Assembly (NCBI GenBank): GCA_017303715.1 | Contig: JAFLBZ010000040.1 | Span: 1 to 39,059, forward strand | Length of the DNA: 39,059 nucleotides | Direction of reading: 5' to 3' | Origin: Rhodothermia bacterium | GTDB taxonomy: Bacteria; Bacteroidota; Rhodothermia; Rhodothermales; UBA2364 | In this document: one piece after another, positions 7,189-13,752 of the stretch | Numbering within the stretch: position 1 is the stretch's first letter | How the letters are laid out: each line of letters begins with the position of its first letter | Notes under the pieces: generated by a model | The model's input: only the letters and a program-made list of their open reading frames with translations | What the model was told of the DNA's origin: nothing | Database searches by the model: none | Position numbers and translations under genes: made by a program

Positions 7189-9786
7189 TTATGGAAGAAT
7201 ATCGGTCAATGAACTGCGAATATCGGACTTAGGATGTTCTAAGCGTAAGATGCTACGAAGTTTTCCACTTTTCACATTGAGACGGAACTGAAAGGACTGG
7301 TATTTCCCGAATGGCCGTACAGAAAATGCCATTTCCCAACAGTGCAAGTCTCGGTAAACCGATAAATCGGTGGAGGTGAAAGTGCCAGAGACTACATCGA
7401 AGCCGCTACGTCCCTCTACCCGCCACTTCTCGGTTAATTGAAAATTGAAGTTTGCATCCAAAATGGCGCGGTGTTGTCCTTGCATCTGCGAGGAAATGCC
7501 AGCAGCATAACCATAAGAAAGATTTAGGCCAAGCGACCAAGGGATTTTGTAATCAGTCCAATCGCTGGTCAATTCCGTTTTTTTCTTTGTTCCACTATCA
7601 AGGGCCAATCCAGATTGTTGACGGCTGCGCAAAGAAGTTGAAAAGGTTGTATTAAAAGAGGTCAGTCCGCGATAGGGGGAAATGCTCCCACCAAAAGACA
7701 GGTTAAGCCGTCCTGCAATGTTGGTATAACCTCGGAGGCTCACATCTTGCCATTGCAAAGAATCCGCTGCAAAATTATATCCAGATGAAAAGCCGAAATT
7801 AAGCAGATCGAAAGCATTTTTCTTTAAGGTTCCTGTAGAGTCCGTTTTGATGGTGCGCGTCCGCAAGACATTTTCCACCGAAAGCCCCAGTGTCCGCGAT
7901 TTCCCAGACGGAATATTGCTGTTTACAGGGTAGCGAATGGCTTGATCCTTGGCATCATAGACCGTATTTCCGTCGGTATCGGTTAAGGTCTTAAAGTAGT
8001 TCCAAGGGTTATTCTCATAAGTAGGGCGGGTGGAAAAAGACAAGGATGGCCGCATGACATGACGGAAACCATTTAAACTACCAATCTTCCACGGGAAAGT
8101 CCCATAAATAGTGGTTCCAGCAGAAAAGCTAAGGTTTAGGTCATGGAAAAATACCATTCCCGTCCGGTAAAAAGTACTGTCCCGATACGATCGAACGCCA
8201 GTTGAAGCATCTGTATTGCCCCAAATCCGAATACGACCATCCTCACGAGAAACGACATATTCCCGCAAACTCAGGTTTGGCGAGAAGGTTAATTCCATGT
8301 TTTTACCGCGAATTGGGGTTTTGCGCATGGTGTATGGCATCGAAATTCTGAAATTCCCTGTTCCGGTCAGGTAATACCGCTGTTCGGGGTCTAAGCCGGT
8401 TGTATTGCGGTAGGCTTCTGGGTTGAATAAGCCATCCCACCAGCGGTTCTCGGTCGTATCCTTGGTGACGGGTTGGAATTGGTAATTTGTGTTTAAGTCT
8501 GCATCCAAGTCATATTGGAGGTTTTCGTAAAAACGTGTGCTTTGACCCGTACCACCACGTTGAAAAGGGGTCTGTGTTCGTTGACCAAACCGCAAAGCGG
8601 GTAACGTTAGTGAGGCATTTCTGGTCGTAAGATTGTCCGATAAACTGCCATAAAGCGCCATCGTTCGGCCTTTGTGGTTCCAACGTTTGTTGTAGCTGAA
8701 ATTGGAGTTTTGGCTTGATTCGGACAGGATGCGGTCGTTGAAGTTGTCGGAAATAACCCGCAATAACCGGCTGTTTCCGATCCGAATATTGGCAGAGACA
8801 TCGGCATATGGGTTGATTTTCTGCGAATGGTTCAGACCCAAATCCCAAGCTGATCGCGGGATCCTTTCGGCGTCGTAACGCTGTCCGGTAACAATATAGC
8901 GATACGTAAAGTCCGCTGATCCGTTAAACCTATTTCGAACGGCATACCGATAGGTTGGGCGTATTTGGAAGCTGCCCAGAGACCACACCCCAAACCGGAT
9001 TTGGACATCCATATAGTCATTGATTGGCCAGTACCATCCCCAGTCTTTTAGGTAAAATCCTTGTTGATTGTCTTGGCCATAGGACGGGGTAAGTGGCCCA
9101 CTTCGTCTGCCTTCAAGGGTTGGTATTGCGCCAAAGGGCAAAATAACAGGGAGCTTTATCTTTAATAAATTTAAGCGTATAGGTCCAGTATAAATCCACT
9201 TGTTTCGCCCGATTTTCATTTTTTTGGCTTCTAATGAATAATGCGGATGGCTTGGGTCGTCGCAGGTTGTATAGAGGCCGTGTTGCACAAAAACGGTACT
9301 ATCCGATCGCACCTTAACCACATTCCCCAATATAAATCCATCTTGCATTTTGGTGCGACTGTTTAGAAATCGTCCTTGCTCGGTCTTGAGATTAAACGAG
9401 AGGCGTTCGGAGGAAAAGGTCTCTGAGCCGCGCGTAAATTGGGGAAAGTTTTCCGTTTGTTGGGCATTGGGCCAAGCAATCGCCTCTACCAATTGGTCTT
9501 TGAAGTAAAACCGGATCAATGGTGATACGACTTTTATTTGGTCGTAGGTGACAGTGGTGTTCTTGGCAAGTCTTGCGAGGTCTCCTTTTTTTTCGTCGAA
9601 GACAATGCGGAGTGAGTCAGCGGTAAACTTTATAGGTTGCTTCGGGCTTCTTTTTCGGGCGGCCAAGGAGTCTGCTGGCGGTGAGGGAAGTGCGGGGCGT
9701 GGCTGTGCGAAAGTCAACTGATGCCATCCGCAGCAGAGGATCGAAAATAGCAGGGCACTAAAAAAATGGGTTTGGCTTTGCCACAT
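7189..9786 (-). CDS. LptD-like outer-membrane LPS-assembly protein (OstA family)
   Basis: An 865-residue outer-membrane protein. It begins with a signal peptide (MWQSQTHFFSALLFSILCCG, ending near TFAQ). The OstA/LptA-like periplasmic domain follows at about residues 50-200 (KFTADSLRIVFDEKKGDLA). The segment HGLYTTCDDPSHPHYSLEAK is highly typical of Bacteroidota LptD-like proteins. Residues from about 240 to the end are a large beta-barrel of alternating aromatic and polar strands, with the barrel-lumen segment LPFGAIPTLEGRRSG before it. The role is insertion of lipopolysaccharide into the outer leaflet, by analogy with LptD. The length is normal for this branch. ThpR is encoded 78 bases upstream and a BON protein downstream. 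Confidence 0.88.
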   Translation of the reverse strand: MWQSQTHFFSALLFSILCCGWHQLTFAQPRPALPSPPADSLAARKRSPKQPIKFTADSLRIVFDEKKGDLARLAKNTTVTYDQIKVVSPLIRFYFKDQLVEAIAWPNAQQTENFPQFTRGSETFSSERLSFNLKTEQGRFLNSRTKMQDGFILGNVVKVRSDSTVFVQHGLYTTCDDPSHPHYSLEAKKMKIGRNKWIYTGPIRLNLLKIKLPVILPFGAIPTLEGRRSGPLTPSYGQDNQQGFYLKDWGWYWPINDYMDVQIRFGVWSLGSFQIRPTYRYAVRNRFNGSADFTYRYIVTGQRYDAERIPRSAWDLGLNHSQKINPYADVSANIRIGNSRLLRVISDNFNDRILSESSQNSNFSYNKRWNHKGRTMALYGSLSDNLTTRNASLTLPALRFGQRTQTPFQRGGTGQSTRFYENLQYDLDADLNTNYQFQPVTKDTTENRWWDGLFNPEAYRNTTGLDPEQRYYLTGTGNFRISMPYTMRKTPIRGKNMELTFSPNLSLREYVVSREDGRIRIWGNTDASTGVRSYRDSTFYRTGMVFFHDLNLSFSAGTTIYGTFPWKIGSLNGFRHVMRPSLSFSTRPTYENNPWNYFKTLTDTDGNTVYDAKDQAIRYPVNSNIPSGKSRTLGLSVENVLRTRTIKTDSTGTLKKNAFDLLNFGFSSGYNFAADSLQWQDVSLRGYTNIAGRLNLSFGGSISPYRGLTSFNTTFSTSLRSRQQSGLALDSGTKKKTELTSDWTDYKIPWSLGLNLSYGYAAGISSQMQGQHRAILDANFNFQLTEKWRVEGRSGFDVVSGTFTSTDLSVYRDLHCWEMAFSVRPFGKYQSFQFRLNVKSGKLRSILRLEHPKSDIRSSLTDILP

Positions 9787-9864
9787 GAGAAAACAATCAA
9801 CGGGGAATGCACTACAAGAACGGCTTTGCGAAGGAGCAAGTTCCTTAAAAGACGAGTATGGCTT

Positions 9865-10413
9865 TTATTCCATTTGTTTCCATGCCACTTTCTTGAATTG
9901 TCTGTCGGTGCGGTCGTCTGCCCATGTATAGAGAACAATCGTTTCGAGTGGTATCCGAACATTGTTTAGATTCAACTGCAATGCCCATGCGTTATGTTGG
10001 CTTCGTTGTTCAGATCGGGTACCTCGGTGTGGCCGCGCAAGGGTGATATGTGGTCTGGGCGGGCGTGGATCGAGACCTACTTGTGCTTCCCGTAGAAAGA
10101 CGTCACGATATCGTGCGATGATGTTGGATGCGGCTTCTTTCCCCAACTCTGGCACGGCGGAATAAGCAGAAGGGCTAAAACGTGACCCAAAAGGTAAAAC
10201 CTTGCGAAGCGTTATTGAGAATGGCGTAAAATTCACCTCATCAATCACTTTTTCCCACGCATTAAGTGCGGTTTGTTGGCCACAATTGCCTAAAAACGCA
10301 ACGGTAAGGTGCAAATCTTGCGGATCAAAGGGGAGAAGCCCATCGGGTAAACGCGCCATGAGCTGACGATAGCCCTCAAATGCTGGAACTTCCAATCCCA
10401 CAAACCAATTCAT
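9865..10413 (-). CDS. thpR: RNA 2',3'-cyclic phosphodiesterase (2H phosphoesterase, ThpR)
   Basis: A 182-residue 2H phosphoesterase. The two catalytic motifs are HLTVAFLG (first His at residue 35) and HITLARP (His 122), the H-x-T/S pattern that defines the fold. The N-terminus MNWFVGLEVPAFEGYRQLM is typical. The family hydrolyses 2',3'-cyclic phosphates on RNA ends and was earlier called 2'-5' RNA ligase. It begins 10 bases after the TPM gene and is followed by the LptD-like gene, so it is probably part of one transcript with envelope genes. Nothing in the sequence explains that pairing. Confidence 0.9.
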   Translation of the reverse strand: MNWFVGLEVPAFEGYRQLMARLPDGLLPFDPQDLHLTVAFLGNCGQQTALNAWEKVIDEVNFTPFSITLRKVLPFGSRFSPSAYSAVPELGKEAASNIIARYRDVFLREAQVGLDPRPPRPHITLARPHRGTRSEQRSQHNAWALQLNLNNVRIPLETIVLYTWADDRTDRQFKKVAWKQME

Positions 10414-10422
10414 GGGGTGCTC

Positions 10423-11085
10423 TTAGTGGTCTTGAATTCTTAGATCGTCCGAGAGTTCATTTTTGTCATCGGATCTGATTTTAACATCACTACGCTCCAA
10501 CAACTCGCCACACATATGGATGGCATCCACCAAACCGTCTGGGAATTTATCCTGCTTAATGCCTTTTTTTATTCGTGCGACCACTTCTTCCCAGTCTTCT
10601 TGTTGCACTTTGGCATTTATCCCGCTATCACCCATCACCAAAATGCGGTGTTCCATCAGCGAGATAAAGAGCAAAATGCCAGTTCGGTCTTGGGTATTAA
10701 AGACTTCCTCAGTCAAAAAAGCCTGTACAGCCCGTTGTTGTACCCGTTTGTTCAAGGCCAAGTACCCCGCAAAAAAACGCTTAACGCCCATCTGGAAATG
10801 TGCAAGGGCAAAAAATCCGGCGCCGACGATCAACATCACCAAAACAACCCCCCAGTTGGTGTAGAGCCAACCAAAGCCCCAAGTGTTGTTAAACTGCGAT
10901 AAGCCAAAGCCAATTAAAGCCCCAAGGAGCAAACCAAAGGCACTGGCCCGCCACGATGCACTTGTGTATGAATCACTTTTTTTAACAATGTAGGGCACGA
11001 TTTCGCCAGAAGTGCGTGCTTCTGCCTGCTGAACAGCGGTGCGTACCCGTTGCAGATCGGTATCGGATAAAGTGGTCATGGCCAT
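10423..11085 (-). CDS. TPM domain membrane protein
   Basis: A 220-residue protein with a split TPM domain. It begins LSDTDLQRVRTAVQQAEART, then SGEIVPYIV, the standard start of TPM (TLP18.3/Psb32/MOLO-1) domains. Two membrane segments follow (about residues 45-65 and 77-98: FGLLLGALIGFGL and WGVVLVMLIVGAGFFAL). The rest of the domain comes after them, with RTGILLFISLMEHRILVMGD and the closing helix of KKGIKQDKFPDGLVDAIHMC. TPM proteins have been linked to phosphatase activity in plants and to assembly or quality control in membranes; the function here is not known. Another ATG lies two codons further in. First gene of the run ending with the BON gene. Confidence 0.85.
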   Translation of the reverse strand: MAMTTLSDTDLQRVRTAVQQAEARTSGEIVPYIVKKSDSYTSASWRASAFGLLLGALIGFGLSQFNNTWGFGWLYTNWGVVLVMLIVGAGFFALAHFQMGVKRFFAGYLALNKRVQQRAVQAFLTEEVFNTQDRTGILLFISLMEHRILVMGDSGINAKVQQEDWEEVVARIKKGIKQDKFPDGLVDAIHMCGELLERSDVKIRSDDKNELSDDLRIQDH

Positions 11086-11167
11086 AGGAATAATGGGTTA
11101 AGCACTACAATATAAGCTATGAGACGGAAAGGCACAAAAGAAATGTTTGAGCCCGGTCATGGTTTAA

Positions 11168-11197
11168 TGAGGGTTAGACATGGTTTACATACCCTCA
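11168..11197 (-). terminator. Possible weak terminator or regulatory hairpin
   Basis: A perfect 7-bp stem TGAGGGT/ACCCTCA encloses a 16-base loop downstream of the DUF1460 gene, but no good T run follows it on the minus strand. CATGGTTTA occurs twice here (11158 and 11179). It could end the DUF1460 transcript or sit in the leader of the TPM operon. Confidence 0.35.
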
Positions 11198-11249
11198 CAA
11201 ACGCCTTATAAAGTCTTGTTTCCTGATACTTTACGAAAAGCGCACTAGG

Positions 11250-12272
11250 TCAATTGGGTTTGTTTGGGCGAAGCACCACCATGCCAATTTGTGCCTTAAT
11301 GCCCATGCTATAATCTTGGAGGTCTGGTGAGATTTTAACCTGCCCACTGGCCGAAGAGGCGTGCATAAATCCTTTCGTACCGTTGGGATTGGCAATCACG
11401 AAGCCCGTATGGGTCACATCTAATCCTTTAATACTGGTTGCGGTAGCCAGAATATCACCTGCTTGGAGTTTGTTGTAAATCTTTCGGAGGTTGTTTTTTG
11501 GAACGTAATATAACTGAACCCCTTTAAGCCGCTGCTCCATTTGCACAATTTCGTTATAGAGAGCGTCATTGCCCACCAACTGAGGGTAGCTGCTTCGGTG
11601 GGTACTCATAAAATTAAGCGTTTGGTTGGATTTGGTTAGCCCCGCACTTTGCCCAACTTCTTGTGTGACGTCCTTGATGCGGTTTTGGGCGCTGTTTTCC
11701 AAAATCCAGTCCGTAAAATAATGCAAGCGGGTTCCGTAGCCTTGTTTGCCTTTTTGGTATCGGATATTTCTGAGGGTTTGTTCAAAGTTTTGGTAATTTG
11801 CATCTTTCTTGGCAATTTGAGTAGAAAGGGCAGTCACCGTTTCCACCAACAACAAGCAGTCGAATGCCTCGAAGTTGACGACCAATGGTTCTTTGGAGGT
11901 GTCTTTGTCTAAAAGGCCCGCCACATAGGGCTTTCCAATAAACTTTTTCCCAACTTCCACGAGAATTTCTCCAAAAGGCCGTGAAGAAAGGTTTTGCCCT
12001 GAAGCCCAAGCCATGAGTTGTTGAAAGGTTGCTTCGTTTACGCCACTGCTTACGGCTTGGTCTGGTTTGGGAAGAGCTTCATTTTCCCCATTGAGTTTGC
12101 TCTCTAAGGCAGTGGTCACGGCCTTGGCATTCCGGTTGGCCTCTTCTATCTTTGCCATTTGGCCGCGTGTGGGGTCTTGACAAGCGGATAGCCAAGCAAA
12201 AAGAACAAAGGCCAAGATTGGTGAGATGGTCGAGGTTGTACCCCTCAAAATTGGGTTAGTAGCGGTTTTCAT
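11250..12272 (-). CDS. DUF1460 family N-acetylmuramoyl-L-alanine amidase-like lipoprotein
   Basis: A 340-residue protein from the ATG at 12272; the frame is open upstream but this start gives a proper lipoprotein signal (ILAFVLFAWLSAC, lipobox LSAC, acylated Cys 31). The mature part matches the DUF1460 papain-like fold: the catalytic cysteine in NFEAFDCLLLVET (Cys 139), the region YGTRLHYFTDWILENSAQN, and the histidine of DVTHTGFVIANP near the C-terminus with HASSASGQV after it. Proteins of this family are predicted NlpC/P60-related amidases acting on peptidoglycan or related amides. Membrane anchoring suggests a role in wall turnover in the periplasm. It is probably monocistronic, or ends the unit starting at 13327. 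Confidence 0.85.
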   Translation of the reverse strand: MKTATNPILRGTTSTISPILAFVLFAWLSACQDPTRGQMAKIEEANRNAKAVTTALESKLNGENEALPKPDQAVSSGVNEATFQQLMAWASGQNLSSRPFGEILVEVGKKFIGKPYVAGLLDKDTSKEPLVVNFEAFDCLLLVETVTALSTQIAKKDANYQNFEQTLRNIRYQKGKQGYGTRLHYFTDWILENSAQNRIKDVTQEVGQSAGLTKSNQTLNFMSTHRSSYPQLVGNDALYNEIVQMEQRLKGVQLYYVPKNNLRKIYNKLQAGDILATATSIKGLDVTHTGFVIANPNGTKGFMHASSASGQVKISPDLQDYSMGIKAQIGMVVLRPNKPN

Positions 12273-12410
12273 ATCGGTTTGCGACAGGTGATTGGATATT
12301 GTTCTTCCTACAAAAAACATAACCTCCGGTTCCGTGATGCCGCAAAAGAAATTGAAAAATTTAGCGGGTTACATGCTCGTAATCACAAGGGAATGAATTT
12401 GTGCGGGGGA

Positions 12411-12454
12411 GCAGAAAAGCAAAATACCCTTCCTCAAAAAGAAAAAGGGTATTT
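12411..12454 (-). terminator. Rho-independent terminator behind the unknown lipoprotein gene
   Basis: The 8-bp stem AAATACCC/GGGTATTT with a 17-base A/T-rich loop is followed on the minus strand by TTTGCTTTTCT. It lies about 20 bases past the stop of the gene at 12473. Confidence 0.6.
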
Positions 12455-12472
12455 GGTTTATAGAGGAAGACC

Positions 12473-13090
12473 TTAGAGGTTAAGTGCCCGAAGGCGATCT
12501 ATACCTGATCTGATTTCATCGTTTTTAACCGAACAATCTTTGCAATCTTTTTGCATTTCCAGAAACTTAGTGGCATCGGTCGTGGCTTCGTTCGCTATTT
12601 TCGCGATTTCTTGTTTGGAGAGGCTACCGTCTAAACGCGCCAAGGCTTTTGCAGTCACTATTGGGTTTACCACGTCCTTTTCCGCCATTCGGTACAGAAC
12701 CCAAGTAACGACCTTGGCATCCGTACCTGTAAGTTTGTCTGTTGTGGGAGCCTTTTCCAAATCATACTTATTCAGCAACACCACACTCAGGTAATTGGTC
12801 ATTTTTTTGGCAAATGGCTTTTCGCTGTTTTCTGTCCAGATTTGTTGCACCGCTTGGAATTGGGCGTCGGTCAATCGGGCAGGTGTTTCGATAAAAGTTC
12901 CAATCGGCATGAGTGCCATCACGGCATCTTCCATGCTGCCTCCGTCTCCTTGTGCTTGAATGTTATGGACGGTAACTGACGTTTCCAGCTTTTTGGTATC
13001 CCCATTTGAAGAGGCCAAGGGTTCTTTTTGTTGAAGGTTATCTTGGCAACCAACAAGAAATAAGAATGAGAGGAAGAAATATTTTTTCAT
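12473..13090 (-). CDS. Lipoprotein of unknown function
   Basis: A 205-residue protein. The start is the ATG at 13090, because MKKYFFLSFLFLVGCQDN then forms a perfect lipoprotein signal (lipobox LVGC, Cys 15); the open frame itself extends 13 codons further upstream. The mature protein is soluble and largely helical: TPARLTDAQFQAVQQIWTEN, KLTGTDAKVVTWVLYRMAEK, and near the end KFLEMQKDCKDCSVK with two close cysteines. No family was recognised. It follows the small secreted protein gene by 42 bases, in the same direction, so both may be under the same control. Confidence 0.75.
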   Translation of the reverse strand: MKKYFFLSFLFLVGCQDNLQQKEPLASSNGDTKKLETSVTVHNIQAQGDGGSMEDAVMALMPIGTFIETPARLTDAQFQAVQQIWTENSEKPFAKKMTNYLSVVLLNKYDLEKAPTTDKLTGTDAKVVTWVLYRMAEKDVVNPIVTAKALARLDGSLSKQEIAKIANEATTDATKFLEMQKDCKDCSVKNDEIRSGIDRLRALNL

Positions 13091-13132
13091 CGTGTTTGGG
13101 ATTAAATTAGTTGTTATTGCATTGGCCATTGC

Positions 13133-13327
13133 CTATCCAGTATGAACAAGTCTATGTGCCATTATTGTCGGGACAACATTTTTCATATAACCATTATTGT
13201 TTCCATCTGTATCTGTGAAAAGCCAATCACAACCGTTTTGTTTCCACCTACAAGATTGTGGAGCTGCGAATAGTACAGGGATAATGGTTAGCATAAATAT
13301 GCTCGAGAAGAAAAGTCTTTTTTTCAT
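13133..13327 (-). CDS. Small secreted protein (64 residues)
   Basis: The protein begins with a clear Sec signal (MKKRLFFSSIFMLTIIPVLF, cleavage likely after AA), leaving a mature peptide of about 42 residues with two cysteines (SCRWKQNGCDW) and an acidic/Asn turn (DTDGNNNGYM). GATAGGAT sits about 9 bases before the ATG and could serve as ribosome-binding site. No relative is known to me. The gene lies directly behind a ten-fold GAATT repeat and before a lipoprotein gene. The signal peptide and ribosome-binding site argue that it is real, but at this length it could be spurious. Confidence 0.55.
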   Translation of the reverse strand: MKKRLFFSSIFMLTIIPVLFAAPQSCRWKQNGCDWLFTDTDGNNNGYMKNVVPTIMAHRLVHTG

Positions 13328-13368
13328 AATGAAATCCTATCTTTTGTTTTGAAGTTATTCTTTTTTGG

Positions 13369-13418
13369 GAATTGAATTGAATTGAATTGAATTGAATTGA
13401 ATTGAATTGAATTGAATT
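13369..13418. repeat. Pentanucleotide microsatellite (GAATT)10
   Basis: Ten perfect head-to-tail copies of GAATT, 50 bases with no interruption, placed 42 bases upstream of the ATG of the small secreted protein gene. This is where a promoter or leader would be. Simple repeats of this purity are prone to copy-number change by slipped-strand mispairing. Confidence 0.97.
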
Positions 13419-13681
13419 TACAATCTTTTGAAACTCGTGTCAATACCCTTGTATTGTTTTTTGTATGGTATTGATGCTTTTTTTCGTTGTATTTTTGGGT
13501 AAGGTTGTATTTTTGAATAGGATAGGTGTTTTTTGTATTGGTGTTGAGAGGGGCTTTAGCTGTAATATTTTTGTGATTGACGTTTGATATATGGCTAAAT
13601 GAAATTTGTTTCAGCTTCTAACGGGTATAAACCCAAGGGAATATAAGGTAGGAACACTTGAAATCTGAAATGAACATCATG
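13419..13681. other. T/G-rich intergenic stretch with probable promoter of the small secreted protein gene
   Basis: Together with the GAATT repeat this fills the 425 bases between the small secreted protein gene and ccmF. The stretch has repeated T runs (TTTTTTGTAT, TTTTTTTCG, GTATTTTTG) on the plus strand and no open frame of note. Read on the minus strand, TTGTAAATTCA just before the repeat is a loose match to the Bacteroidota -7 element TAnnTTTG. No other element was found. Confidence 0.35.
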
Positions 13682-13719
13682 AAATAGGGGTATCGCAAAA
13701 GTATGCCATACCCCTATTT
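13682..13719 (-). terminator. Terminator hairpin behind ccmF
   Basis: A perfect 12-bp stem (AAATAGGGGTAT/ATACCCCTATTT) with a 14-base loop lies about 30 bases past the ccmF stop. The T run after it is short on the minus strand and longer (TTTTTT) on the plus strand, so it may stop transcription from both sides. Confidence 0.6.
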
Positions 13720-13752
13720 TTTGTAGAAATGTGCTTGTTAAGAGAAAAACGA

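Noticed and set aside
13369-13418. GAATT repeat as a CRISPR array
   Set aside because: It is a simple 5-base microsatellite without spacers.
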